Shown: positions 17,590-26,189 of the stretch, one piece after another
Position numbering within the stretch: position 1 is the stretch's first letter
Layout: every line of letters begins with the position of its first letter
Source: Ferruginibacter sp.
GTDB lineage: Bacteria; Bacteroidota; Bacteroidia; Chitinophagales; Chitinophagaceae
Length of the DNA: 64,000 nt
Direction: 5' to 3'
Assembly (NCBI GenBank): GCA_013141115.1
Contig: JABFRP010000004.1
Span: forward strand, 124,001 to 188,000
Notes under the pieces: model-generated
Seen by the model: the letters and a program-made list of their open reading frames with translations, nothing else
Database searches by the model: none
Told to the model about the DNA's origin: nothing
Program-made: the position numbers and the translations under genes

Positions 17590-18639
17590 TTGAAAAATAT
17601 TTTTAAAAGGATCGCTAATTGGGAGGCTTGGCCATTTAAACTAATATATGCACCTATTACACCGGTTTGGCTTTGGTATATTTTAAGATCCGGATATGTT
17701 TGGTTTTTTACACCCAGCAACCCCAAGCTTACATTTGGCGGTATGGAAGGTGAGCCTAAAAAGGAAATGTACGATCTGCTACCGAAGGAATTGTATCCTC
17801 CAACTTTTAATGTGCTGCCAAAAGAAGATGTTGCATCCATCAATGAAAAATTGCAGCAGCACAAAATTGTTTACCCTTTTATTGTAAAGCCCGAAATTGG
17901 TGGGCAAGGTATTTTATTTAGAAAAATAGACACCGAAAAAGAATTATTGCATTACCATTCCATAATGCCGTTTGAATATATTGTTCAGCAACTGGTGCAT
18001 TATCCTGTGGAAGTAAGTGTGTTTTATATCCGTCATCCCCAACAGGAAAAGGGGATTGTAACTGGGTTTTTGCATAAGATTCCCTTGCAGGTAACGGGCA
18101 ATGGAAAAGATACCCTGGAGCAACTTATATTGGAGCATCCAAAAGGACAAAAGCGAACAGAAGAGTTATATGGTAAACATAAGGATAAATGGAATACTGT
18201 TATTCCTGCAGGAGAAAGATATATGTTGAGTTATGCGGCCAACCACAACCGTGGTGCTAATTTTGTAGATTTGAAAGAGCACATTGATGAAAAACTGGTT
18301 AGTATTTTTGATAACATCAGCCATAGTATCAACGATTTTTTTTATGGCCGTTACGATATTATGTGTGCCAGTGTGGAAGATTTAAAGAACGGAAAAAACT
18401 TTACCATTCTGGAGTATAATGGCTGCGGTGCCGAGCCCAATCATTTTTATGATACCGGCTACACTTTACCCGGGGCTTATAAAGAAATTTTAAAACACTG
18501 GAAGGCCTTATATCAAATAAGCAAGTACAACAGGCAACAAGGCATACAACCATGGCCAATGCAAAAGGGCCGCAGGTTTTTAAAGAAAACAAACGAACAC
18601 ATCAAGGAAATGAAAGCAATTGATGAACAGATTGGCTAA
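17590..18639 (+). CDS. ATP-grasp domain protein of unknown substrate
   Basis: About 349 residues from TTG 17590 (381 if read from GTG 17494, which would overlap the divergent Fe-S gene and precede the promoter at 17543-17572). The order of PFIVKPEIGGQGILFRKI (ATP-binding lysine), FEYIVQQLVHYPVEVSVFYIRH and DIMCASVEDLKNGKNFTILEYNGCGAEPNHFYD (metal ligands near ILEYN) shows an ATP-grasp fold related to D-Ala-D-Ala ligase-like enzymes. An N-terminal hydrophobic stretch (PVWLWYILRSGYVWFF) suggests membrane association. Carboxylate-amine or thiol ligation is likely; substrate unknown. Confidence 0.82.
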   Translation: MKNIFKRIANWEAWPFKLIYAPITPVWLWYILRSGYVWFFTPSNPKLTFGGMEGEPKKEMYDLLPKELYPPTFNVLPKEDVASINEKLQQHKIVYPFIVKPEIGGQGILFRKIDTEKELLHYHSIMPFEYIVQQLVHYPVEVSVFYIRHPQQEKGIVTGFLHKIPLQVTGNGKDTLEQLILEHPKGQKRTEELYGKHKDKWNTVIPAGERYMLSYAANHNRGANFVDLKEHIDEKLVSIFDNISHSINDFFYGRYDIMCASVEDLKNGKNFTILEYNGCGAEPNHFYDTGYTLPGAYKEILKHWKALYQISKYNRQQGIQPWPMQKGRRFLKKTNEHIKEMKAIDEQIG

Positions 18640-18644
18640 CAAGT

Positions 18645-18726
18645 GCAATGTTGAATGTATCAATATTGAAATTGAATGTGTGTTTAACAGGAAAATATTC
18701 GATAGTCGAACATTCTCATATTCGAA
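18645..18726. repeat. AT-rich iterated-word spacer
   Basis: Spacer between the ATP-grasp and LysE genes made of variants of one word: TGTTGAATGTATCAATATTG, then GAAATTGAATGTG, then ATTCGATAGTCGAACATTC. It resembles the arms of the 43347-43424 inverted repeat but has no second arm; only the short ATTCGA/TCGAA symmetry is seen. Confidence 0.5.
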
Positions 18727-18732
18727 GTGCTG

Positions 18733-19410
18733 ATGAAGAAAATCATAAAAATATTTTGCTGGGGTTTGGTAATAAGTTTCCTGGGGTCGTTACCATTGGG
18801 CACGCTTAATATTGCCGCTATGCAAATTGGCATACAGGAAAGTATTGCAGATGCTATGTACTTTTCTTTTGGCTCGTTGTTGGTGGAAATGATTTATGTA
18901 AGACTTTCGTTAGTGGGTATTGATTGGGTGCGTAAGCAGGATAAACTGATGAAAGCGATGGAATGGGTAACGCTGTTTATTATTATTGCTTTGGCAGTGG
19001 GAAGTTTTATTGCTGCAGCAAAAGATGGCGGTAATACCAAAAACGTACTGTTACAAAATAACATGCATCGCTTTTTATTAGGCATGTTTATGTGTGCTAT
19101 TAACCCGGTACAAATTCCTTTTTGGTTTGGCTGGAGTACAGTTTTGTTCACTAAAAAAATACTGGAACCAAAGCCAGATCAATACAACAGTTATATTATC
19201 GGCATTGGAATAGGCACTTTGATGGGTAACTGTGTTTTTATTTTTGGAGGTAAGTGGCTGGTACAGCGCATTGCCAACAGCCAGCAATATTTAAACTGGG
19301 TAATAGGTGGCATATTTGCAATAACTGCAATTATACAATTGATAAAGATGCTGCTTAAAAAAGATGCGGTCACTAAATTTGGAGAAAAAGATTCCGTTAC
19401 TCCACAATAA
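18733..19410 (+). CDS. LysE-family transporter
   Basis: 225 residues from ATG 18733; an in-frame GTG six bases earlier is probably not used. Six hydrophobic helices. The N-terminal SFLGSLPLGTLNIAAMQIGI matches the LysE/RhtB PGP-like signature, and helix-5 text INPVQIPFWFGWS is usual in the Bacteroidota branch. Probable exporter of amino acids or small metabolites in the inner membrane; substrate unknown. Runs in the same direction as the ATP-grasp gene after a spacer of about 90 bases. Confidence 0.88.
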   Translation: MKKIIKIFCWGLVISFLGSLPLGTLNIAAMQIGIQESIADAMYFSFGSLLVEMIYVRLSLVGIDWVRKQDKLMKAMEWVTLFIIIALAVGSFIAAAKDGGNTKNVLLQNNMHRFLLGMFMCAINPVQIPFWFGWSTVLFTKKILEPKPDQYNSYIIGIGIGTLMGNCVFIFGGKWLVQRIANSQQYLNWVIGGIFAITAIIQLIKMLLKKDAVTKFGEKDSVTPQ

Positions 19411-19726
19411 ATAATTTGCAACCATTAACTGATGAAGAACGGTGAGCTTCACTATCATCACCTATCTGGTACGTCATTCCTTTAGATAGTTTAAAAACCC
19501 TGCCATCTTCCAGTTTGGTTTCCATTTCACCTTCAATACAATAAATAATATGCCCCTTATGGCACCAGTGATCGGCTAAATAATTGGCCGAATATTCCAC
19601 CATTCTTACTTTCATATCACCCATAAAAAATATCCTGGAGAACGATTTGCCCGTAACACCATTACGTTCCTTTACTTCCATATCGGTCCAGTCGGTTGCT
19701 GTAAAGGGAAATTTGTCAATTTTCAT
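19397..19726 (-). CDS. Cupin-fold protein of the DHCW-motif group
   Basis: 109 residues forming one small cupin barrel: first motif DHWCHKGHIIYCIEGEMETKLEDGR (about 50-74), second motif near DDSEAHRSSS. The DHWCxKGH pattern is characteristic of a small family of single-domain cupins of unknown activity; His residues in both motifs can bind a metal. The coding end overlaps the end of the convergent LysE gene by 14 bases. Cytoplasmic; no signal peptide. Confidence 0.85.
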   Translation of the reverse strand: MKIDKFPFTATDWTDMEVKERNGVTGKSFSRIFFMGDMKVRMVEYSANYLADHWCHKGHIIYCIEGEMETKLEDGRVFKLSKGMTYQIGDDSEAHRSSSVNGCKLFIVE

Positions 19727-19775
19727 ATAGCTTTTGTCTTTAAATATCTGTTATAAAACGCTGTAAAGATTGGTT

Positions 19776-19783
19776 TACATTTG
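19776..19783 (+). promoter_or_regulatory. -7 box of the methyltransferase gene
   Basis: TACATTTG, an exact match to TAnnTTTG, 25 bases before the ATG at 19809. It lies inside the longer open frame that begins with TTG at 19770 and so argues against that start. Confidence 0.55.
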
Positions 19784-19808
19784 CAATGTCGTAAAAAAAA
19801 TTAAATTC

Positions 19809-20975
19809 ATGACCAATCAGTTGCAATCTTTTCTGCAAAAAATTGCTGAAAGCTTTAACCAAAAGGAACTTATTAAAATTACATTGGGTAATAAAAGGTC
19901 TAAGTCGGCAGATTTGAAAAATGTTTTTATTAAGCCGGTGCTTATTAAAAATGCCCCTAAATTATCATTTACCTACCGCAATCCCACGCAGGATATTTTT
20001 AAAAATTACGACTTAAAAGAAAGCCTCATCTTAATAGAGAAGATGTTGCAAACAGATTTTTTTAATGCCGACCTTTTTACTGCCGCAAACGATCTTCATT
20101 TATCAGCAGATAATAGTGAAACCATAAAAATAATTACGAGGCCGGCAACATTAGCAGTAAAGGCGGATACGCTGCAACATGATAAAACAAAAAACAGGGT
20201 GATTAATTCCGGCACTGCTAATTATTTAAAAGAGTTGGGCATTACTACTGCAGAAGGGTTGGTAAAAAAAGATATGCAGGATAAGTTTAAACAGATCAAC
20301 CGCTATGTGGAAATTATTGAAGGCATTATAAAAGATATTCAATTTGATAAAAGTATAACTGTGGCCGATATGGGCAGTGGCAAAGGGTATTTAACTTTTG
20401 CTTTGTATGATTATTTAACCAGCAACTTAAAAAAAGATGCTGCTGTAGTGGGTATAGAGTTAAGAGATGACCTGGTGGATAAATGTAATCAGATAGCTGC
20501 CAATGCAGGCTATAGTAAACTTAAATTTGAAAAAGGCACTATACAGGATGCCAGCCTGCCATCGGTTGATATGCTGATTGCTTTGCATGCCTGCGATACC
20601 GCAACTGACGATGCTATTTACAAAGGCATTAAGGCCAATGCCAAAGTAATTATTTGTGCGCCTTGCTGCCATAAACAGATACGCAAACAAATGGCGCCGG
20701 AAAATGAGTTAAAAAATATTACAAAGCATGGTATTTTATTAGAGCGCCAGGCAGAAATTGTAACGGATACTATCAGGGCATTAATTTTAGAAGCACATGG
20801 CTACAAAACAAAAGTGTTTGAATTTATTGCCACCGAACATACACCCAAGAATGTTTTAATTGTAGGTACAAAATCAGTTAAAACGGAAACAGAAAAGCAG
20901 GCAAGCCTGGATAAAGTAAAAGGATTGAAAGTCCTTTTCAATATTAAAGATCACTATTTAGAAACCTTGTTTTAA
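19809..20975 (+). CDS. Class I SAM-dependent methyltransferase (Methyltransf_32-like)
   Basis: 388 residues from ATG 19809. An N-terminal helical region (1-130) precedes a Rossmann methyltransferase domain: motif I DMGSGKGYLTFALYDYL near 190, acidic loop GIELRDDLVDKC, motif IV-like ADxLIALHACDTATDDAIY and the conserved VIICAPCCHKQIR near 285. The ALHACD and PCCHK motifs point to the family that includes eukaryotic METTL25/RRNAD1-like proteins; an RNA or protein substrate is possible but unproven. A strong terminator follows at 20991. Confidence 0.88.
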   Translation: MTNQLQSFLQKIAESFNQKELIKITLGNKRSKSADLKNVFIKPVLIKNAPKLSFTYRNPTQDIFKNYDLKESLILIEKMLQTDFFNADLFTAANDLHLSADNSETIKIITRPATLAVKADTLQHDKTKNRVINSGTANYLKELGITTAEGLVKKDMQDKFKQINRYVEIIEGIIKDIQFDKSITVADMGSGKGYLTFALYDYLTSNLKKDAAVVGIELRDDLVDKCNQIAANAGYSKLKFEKGTIQDASLPSVDMLIALHACDTATDDAIYKGIKANAKVIICAPCCHKQIRKQMAPENELKNITKHGILLERQAEIVTDTIRALILEAHGYKTKVFEFIATEHTPKNVLIVGTKSVKTETEKQASLDKVKGLKVLFNIKDHYLETLF

Positions 20976-20990
20976 ACAAATTACATCTTT

Positions 20991-21046
20991 TGCCGGAAAG
21001 GCGATAAGTCGCTTTATCGTCTTATTTCCTTTCCGGCAGTTTTTTT
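20991..21046 (+). terminator. Intrinsic terminator
   Basis: Arms TGCCGGAAAGG and CCTTTCCGGCA (11 bp, perfect) enclose a second small stem CGATAA/TTATCG and are followed by a T7 run. It ends the methyltransferase transcript. Confidence 0.85.
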
Positions 21047-21119
21047 CTCCGTTGACTAAAATAATTAGTAAATTGCTTTTTCTTACAAACAACTACCAAC
21101 GTAAATCGACCAAAACATA

Positions 21120-22460
21120 ATGTACGCCATTGTAGATATAGAAACCACCGGCGGTTATGCAGCAGCAAGCTCCATCACCGAAATTTCTGTATTTATACAT
21201 GATGGTACAAGGGTGGTGAAGCATTTTGAAACACTCATTAATCCCCAACAAAGTATACCAAGGTATATTACTGCATTAACAGGTATTGATGATGACATGG
21301 TAAAAGATGCACCAGCATTTGATGAAATTGCGGATATACTTTTTGAGCTGTTAAATGAAAATGTTTTTGTAGCACATAGTGTAAACTTCGATTACAGTTT
21401 TGTAAAACACCAGTTAAAAAATTCGGGGTACGAGCTTACTGCAAAAAAAATATGTACTGTTCGATTAGGCAGAAAAATTTTTCCGGGATTGCCTTCTTAT
21501 AGTTTAGGGAATCTTTGCCGCTCTTTAAATATCCATATAGAAAACAGGCACAGGGCAGGGGGCGATGCAAAAGCAACCGTTACTTTATTTGAATATTACC
21601 TGGCTAATAATGGCGATGTTTTTATTAATGAAATGCTGAAGAAATCTTCCAAAGATCAATGGTTGCCATTGTATTTGGAAAAAAAGGAAATTGACCAGTT
21701 GCCTGCAAAACCCGGTGTGTATTATTTTCACAACAGTAAAGACAAAATTGTATACGTTGGCAAGGCCATCAATATAAAAAAAAGGGTAAGCAGTCATTTT
21801 ACACATAACGATCCGGATAGAAAGCGGCAAAATTTTTTACGCAATATTCATAAAGTTACCCATAAAGAATGTGCTACTGAATTAGAAGCATTGGTTTTAG
21901 AAAGCACCGAAATAAAAAGAATTTGGCCTTTGTACAACCGCAGCCAGAAACAACCCTTGCAAAAATATGCACTGTATTTATTTGAAGATGCAAGAGGGTA
22001 TATGCGGCTGGCCATCGACAAAAAGAAAAAAAACATATCCGCATTGTATGTGTTTAATTTATTGCACGAAGGATTGGTAATGCTGCAAAAAATGATAGAA
22101 GAATTTGAATTAAATGCCAAGCTTTGCTTTGTAGATAAAACGCCCTTTACAATTAATGATTACGAATTTTTAGAACCGCCATCAATTTATAATGGCAAAG
22201 TAAACCGGGCTTTGGAAGCATTGAATGAGCAACTGCCCACATTTGCGGTGGTGGATAAAGGTATTACAGCAGAAGAGAAATTATGCCTGTTGATTGAACG
22301 GGGAAGTTTCTGGGGTATGGGCTATATACCTAAAAAATTAAAACCCACTTCTTGTAGTGAAATAAAGAATTATTTAAATCCTTATGCCGATAATGATTAT
22401 ATCCGCAACAGTATTTATTCGTTTGCTGAAGCTAACCCACAAAAAAAAATAATGTTGTAA
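21120..22460 (+). CDS. DnaQ-like exonuclease fused to GIY-YIG nuclease domain
   Basis: 446 residues. The first half is a DEDDh 3'-5' exonuclease: DIETTG at residues 6-11 (D6, E8), HSVNFDYSFV (D about 103), HRAGGDAKAT (His and Asp near 145-150). Then comes a GIY-YIG domain at about 200-285 (KPGVYYFHNSKDKIVYVGKAINIKKRVSSHF), as in UvrC/Cho, and a C-terminal region of unknown fold. This architecture occurs in several phyla, sometimes labelled DNA polymerase III epsilon-like; a role in repair that cuts and trims DNA is likely. It stands alone after a terminator. Confidence 0.92.
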   Translation: MYAIVDIETTGGYAAASSITEISVFIHDGTRVVKHFETLINPQQSIPRYITALTGIDDDMVKDAPAFDEIADILFELLNENVFVAHSVNFDYSFVKHQLKNSGYELTAKKICTVRLGRKIFPGLPSYSLGNLCRSLNIHIENRHRAGGDAKATVTLFEYYLANNGDVFINEMLKKSSKDQWLPLYLEKKEIDQLPAKPGVYYFHNSKDKIVYVGKAINIKKRVSSHFTHNDPDRKRQNFLRNIHKVTHKECATELEALVLESTEIKRIWPLYNRSQKQPLQKYALYLFEDARGYMRLAIDKKKKNISALYVFNLLHEGLVMLQKMIEEFELNAKLCFVDKTPFTINDYEFLEPPSIYNGKVNRALEALNEQLPTFAVVDKGITAEEKLCLLIERGSFWGMGYIPKKLKPTSCSEIKNYLNPYADNDYIRNSIYSFAEANPQKKIML

Positions 22461-22486
22461 AAGGCAGGCATTTAAATAGTTTTAAG

Positions 22487-22553
22487 CCTGAAAGGATGGT
22501 ATTAATATATATACAAACCACGTGTTAAGTACAAACCCCGGAGGGGGTGATAT
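22487..22553 (+). repeat. Paired CCtgAAaGG / CCCCGGAGGGGG motif
   Basis: First half: CCTGAAAGGATGGTATTAAT at 22487. Second half, 49 bases later: ACCCCGGAGGGGGTGATATA. The same two motifs in the same order and with nearly the same spacing (54) occur at 46349-46421. Confidence 0.65.
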
Positions 22554-22633
22554 ACAGCAAAAAGCATGAAAATATTTTACAAGACCACAAAAAAATAAAA
22601 GTTATCATAAAAAAACGATGTTAATAGAAACAA

Positions 22634-22664
22634 TTTTTTGTTTCGGTACACAACATTATTTTCG
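22634..22664 (+). promoter_or_regulatory. Promoter of tex
   Basis: TTTTTTG at 22634-22640, 16-base spacer, TATTTTCG at 22657-22664, close to the Bacteroidota consensus. The ATG of tex is 57 bases downstream of the -7 box. Confidence 0.5.
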
Positions 22665-22720
22665 CAGCCCAAAAATCAGTTGATAGTAGAAAAAATATAA
22701 CAATAAAAATAATTCAAATA

Positions 22721-24967
22721 ATGTCAGAGTTTGTTCAGCCCATAGCGCAAAAATTTAATTTCAAGATACAGCAGGTAGAAGCTGTACTATCCTTATTGGA
22801 AGAAGGCGCTACTATTCCCTTTATTGCCCGTTATCGTAAAGACAGAACAGGTGCATTAGATGAAGTACAGATTCAACAGATACAGGAAGAAGCTAAATTT
22901 TTAAAAGAATTTACAGAGCGTAAAGCCTTTATAGAAAAAGCCATTACCGATCAGGAAAAAATGACCGAAGCCCTGCAGCAAAAATTAAATAAAGCTACTA
23001 CCGTTGCTGAGCTGGAAGATATTTACCTGCCCTTTAAACCAAAAAGAAAAACAAAAGCACAAACGGCAAGAGAAAATGGATTAGAACCTTTGGCTACCTT
23101 AATATTAGAACAACATGATGTTGACCTTGTGGCCGAAGCAACAAAATACATCAACGAAAAAGTGTTAGATATAGACGCTGCCTTGCAGGGTGCAAGAGAT
23201 ATTATTGCAGAAACCGTAAATGAAGATGCACAGGTAAGAGCAAAACTGCGTAAACTTTTTGAAACCGAAGCTACATTACAAAGTAAAGTGGTAACCGATA
23301 AAGAAACTGAAGGCGTTAAGTACAAAGATTATTTTGAGTTTAGCGAATTAATTTCTAAGACACCGTCACATAGAATTTTAGCAGTGCTTCGTGGATTTTT
23401 AGAGGGTTTTTTGCGTATTGAAATTTCGCCATTGGAAGAAAATGCTTTGGAGATGATTGAAGGCTTGTACATAAAAGGTATGAGTACCTGCAGTGATCAA
23501 ATTCGCAAAGCCATACGAGATGCGTACCGAAGGTTGTTGCAACCCAGTTTGGAAACAGAATTCCGCACCGCATTAAAAACTAAAGCGGATGAAGATGCAA
23601 TAAATGTGTTTGCAGAAAATTTACGCCAGTTATTATTGAGTTCTCCATTGGGAAGTAAAAGAATTTTAGCCATCGATCCGGGTTACCGCACCGGATGCAA
23701 AGTGGTTTGTTTAGATGAAAAAGGAGAGCTGCAAAAAACAGATCTGATCTTCCCTCACGAAAATAACCGTGTAGCTGCCGAAGAAATAAAAATTAAAAGT
23801 TTAGTACAGCAATACGGTATTGAAGTTTTTGCTATTGGTGATGGCACTGCAGGAAGAGAAACAGAACAATTTATTAAGAAACTGAATTTAAACCTACCGG
23901 TGTTTTTAGTAAATGAAGATGGCGCATCAATTTATTCTGCATCAGCAATTGCAAGAGAAGAATTTCCGGATGAAGATATTACGGTACGTGGTGCGGTAAG
24001 CATTGGCCGCAGGTTGATGGACCCATTAGCAGAGTTGGTAAAGCTGGATCCCAAAAGTATCGGCGTAGGACAGTATCAGCATGATGTAAATCAATTCAGA
24101 TTAAAAGAACGGCTGGACGCAACTGTTATCAGTTGTGTAAATAATGTGGGTGTTAATTTAAATACGGCCAGCAAACATTTGCTGAGTTATGTAAGCGGTA
24201 TTGGTAGTACTTTGGCCGATAATATAGTTAAGTACAGAAATGAAATTGGTAAATTCAGTAACCGTAAACAATTATTAAAAGTACCACGGTTAGGGGGAAA
24301 GGCATTTGAACAGTGTGCAGGTTTCCTGCGTATTAAAGATGGTGAAGATCTTTTGGATGCCAGCGCAGTACATCCCGAGGCATACACTGTTGTAGAAAAT
24401 ATTGCAAAAGACCTGGGCGTTGCAGTAAATGCTGTAATTGGTAAAGAAGAGTTGTTGAAAACAGTAGATGCAAAAAAATATGCTACCGAACAAATAGGAG
24501 AGTTGACGATAAAAGATATTTTGAATGAATTAAAAAAGCCGGGCCTCGATCCACGAAGTGAAGCACAGCAATTTGAGTTTGCCAATATCTACAGTATTGA
24601 TGATGTGAAAATTGGAATGGAAGTGCCGGGGGTGGTTACTAATATCACTCGTTTTGGTGCGTTCATTGATATTGGCGTTAAGCAGGATGGCTTGGTGCAT
24701 GTGTCTGAAATTTCGCATACCTATATTACCGACCCCAATGAAGTGCTTAAGCTGAATCAAAAAGTAAATGTAAAAATATTGGAAGTAGATACGGCCCGGA
24801 AAAGAATTGCTTTATCCATTAAACAAACTTTGGAAGCGCCTGCAAGAAATCAGGGCCAACGGCCAAAATTTAATGGTAATCCTCAACAAAAACCACAGCA
24901 AAAACCAGTTGCCGAAATGCCTTTGAATGATGCGCTTGCTGCGCTAAAACAAAAGTTTGGAAAATAA
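22721..24967 (+). CDS. tex: Tex-family RNA-binding transcription accessory protein
   Basis: 748 residues, full length for the family. Helical N-terminal Tex domain (IPFIARYRKDRTGALDE near 30), YqgF/RNase H-like fold near 325 (ILAIDPGYRTGCKVV), helix-hairpin-helix region near 490-560 (LLSYVSGIGSTLADNIVKYR), S1 RNA-binding domain near 640-710 (GMEVPGVVTNITRFGAFIDIGVKQDGLVHVSE) and a short Gln/Pro tail. Cytoplasmic protein tied to transcription and RNA metabolism. Converges with aat; an 18-bp inverted repeat lies exactly between the two stops. Confidence 0.96.
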   Translation: MSEFVQPIAQKFNFKIQQVEAVLSLLEEGATIPFIARYRKDRTGALDEVQIQQIQEEAKFLKEFTERKAFIEKAITDQEKMTEALQQKLNKATTVAELEDIYLPFKPKRKTKAQTARENGLEPLATLILEQHDVDLVAEATKYINEKVLDIDAALQGARDIIAETVNEDAQVRAKLRKLFETEATLQSKVVTDKETEGVKYKDYFEFSELISKTPSHRILAVLRGFLEGFLRIEISPLEENALEMIEGLYIKGMSTCSDQIRKAIRDAYRRLLQPSLETEFRTALKTKADEDAINVFAENLRQLLLSSPLGSKRILAIDPGYRTGCKVVCLDEKGELQKTDLIFPHENNRVAAEEIKIKSLVQQYGIEVFAIGDGTAGRETEQFIKKLNLNLPVFLVNEDGASIYSASAIAREEFPDEDITVRGAVSIGRRLMDPLAELVKLDPKSIGVGQYQHDVNQFRLKERLDATVISCVNNVGVNLNTASKHLLSYVSGIGSTLADNIVKYRNEIGKFSNRKQLLKVPRLGGKAFEQCAGFLRIKDGEDLLDASAVHPEAYTVVENIAKDLGVAVNAVIGKEELLKTVDAKKYATEQIGELTIKDILNELKKPGLDPRSEAQQFEFANIYSIDDVKIGMEVPGVVTNITRFGAFIDIGVKQDGLVHVSEISHTYITDPNEVLKLNQKVNVKILEVDTARKRIALSIKQTLEAPARNQGQRPKFNGNPQQKPQQKPVAEMPLNDALAALKQKFGK

Positions 24968-24974
24968 GGTATCA

Positions 24975-25034
24975 CCACGGATTGCACAGATTTTTACTGA
25001 AAAAATAATCTGTGTTAATCTGTGCAATCCGTGG
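24975..25034. repeat. Inverted repeat between convergent tex and aat
   Basis: Arm CCACGGATTGCACAGATT at 24975-24992 and its perfect complement at 25017-25034, with a 24-base spacer that itself repeats AATCTGTG. It fills nearly the whole gap and touches the aat stop. Probably a two-way terminator, but no clean T-run follows. Confidence 0.8.
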
Positions 25035-25676
25035 CTAAATTTCTCTTGCTAAAATTTCGCAAAATAATTTTCTGTCAATCATCCTTGCACCCAGGCTTTC
25101 CAAATGTGCCGTATAAACCTGGCAATCGATCAGTTTTATGTTTTGCTTTTGCAAATGCTTTACTAAATTGATAAAGGCAAATTTGCTGGCATTGCTTTTT
25201 TTGCTAAACATACTTTCACCAAAAAAAATATTTCCTAATAATACACCGTATAAGCCACCCACCAATTCGCCCTGTTGCCAGGCTTCTGCACTAATGGCAA
25301 AGCCAAGCTGATGCAGTTTGGTATAAGCTTCAATTACTTCCTGTTGTATCCAGGTACCTTCCTGTTCTTTTCTGGTTATGGTTTTACAACCAGCAATCAC
25401 TTTATCAAAAGCTTTGTTTATCGTAAACCTGAAACTGCCGTTGTTTAAAACGGTTTGCATGCTTTTGCTTATTTTTATCTCTTTAGGAAATAAAACAAAC
25501 CTGGGGTTGGGGCACCACCAGCAAATGGGTTCATCTTCGTTATACCAGGGAAAAATGCCGTTTTTGTAAGCCAGCAACAAGCGGTCGGTACTTAAATTGC
25601 CGCCAATGGCCAGCAATCCATCTTCATCAGCCATCTCTGCCGGCGGAAAAATAAGTTCGTCAGTTAAAAGAAACAT
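25035..25676 (-). CDS. aat: Leucyl/phenylalanyl-tRNA--protein transferase
   Basis: 213 residues, the normal length. Conserved text [36 protein letters not shown] at the N-terminus and [11 protein letters not shown] follow the family closely; [19 protein letters not shown] near 145 forms the aminoacyl-tRNA binding core. It adds Leu or Phe to proteins with N-terminal Arg or Lys so that the ClpS/ClpAP N-end-rule path degrades them. The stop touches the tex/aat inverted repeat. Confidence 0.96.
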   Translation of the reverse strand: MFLLTDELIFPPAEMADEDGLLAIGGNLSTDRLLLAYKNGIFPWYNEDEPICWWCPNPRFVLFPKEIKISKSMQTVLNNGSFRFTINKAFDKVIAGCKTITRKEQEGTWIQQEVIEAYTKLHQLGFAISAEAWQQGELVGGLYGVLLGNIFFGESMFSKKSNASKFAFINLVKHLQKQNIKLIDCQVYTAHLESLGARMIDRKLFCEILAREI

Positions 25677-25730
25677 GATTTAAAAGTACGTAAAGCAGGC
25701 GATGTTTTTGTTATAACATAATAGCCGCAG

Positions 25731-25985
25731 TTACATTTTTGTTGCAATAAAATAGAGGGGTAAAAATAAAAGTAATACAGCAATGCTGGTTTGTTTAAAT
25801 GCAGCTAACTGATTACCGCCAAATATTTTTAAACTGAGCCATAGCGCAACATTTAAAAATACAATTACCGGGTAATAAAAAAAGAAAAGGGTAATTGCTT
25901 TATCGCTGCCTGCCTGTGCCATTTTCCAAAATAAAAAACCAATGCACAATGCGTTAACAGTATATGCTAAAATTTTGTTGCCCAT
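25731..25985 (-). CDS. Small three-helix membrane protein
   Basis: 84 residues, nearly all hydrophobic: three likely membrane helices (about 5-22, 31-50, 62-81) with short polar turns (AQAGSDKA, GGNQLAAFKQ). No family recognised. Codon use and in-frame hydrophobicity make it credible. It lies 54 bases upstream of aat in the same direction, so co-transcription with aat is possible. Function unknown. Confidence 0.65.
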   Translation of the reverse strand: MGNKILAYTVNALCIGFLFWKMAQAGSDKAITLFFFYYPVIVFLNVALWLSLKIFGGNQLAAFKQTSIAVLLLFLPLYFIATKM

Positions 25986-26141
25986 ATTTTTATTTTACTA
26001 TCATTATAATTTAATACAATAAGCAGCAATGGTAAAACCTGTAGTTGCCTTCATTTTTTATTGCCGCTTATAAAGTTACAAACTTTTTACCTGCATTATT
26101 TATTACTTATTCAGCGGTGTAATTTATCACTACCAATCAAT

Positions 26142-26172
26142 AAAAAAAGCCTCTGGCAAAGAGGCTTTTTTT
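26142..26172 (-). terminator. Intrinsic terminator after the glycine-rich T9SS gene
   Basis: AGCCTCT/AGAGGCT stem with a five-base loop, flanked by A7 and T7 runs, 18 bases after the stop of the minus-strand gene. The flanking runs would let it act in both directions. Confidence 0.85.
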
Positions 26173-26189
26173 ATAAATAGTTTGTTTTT

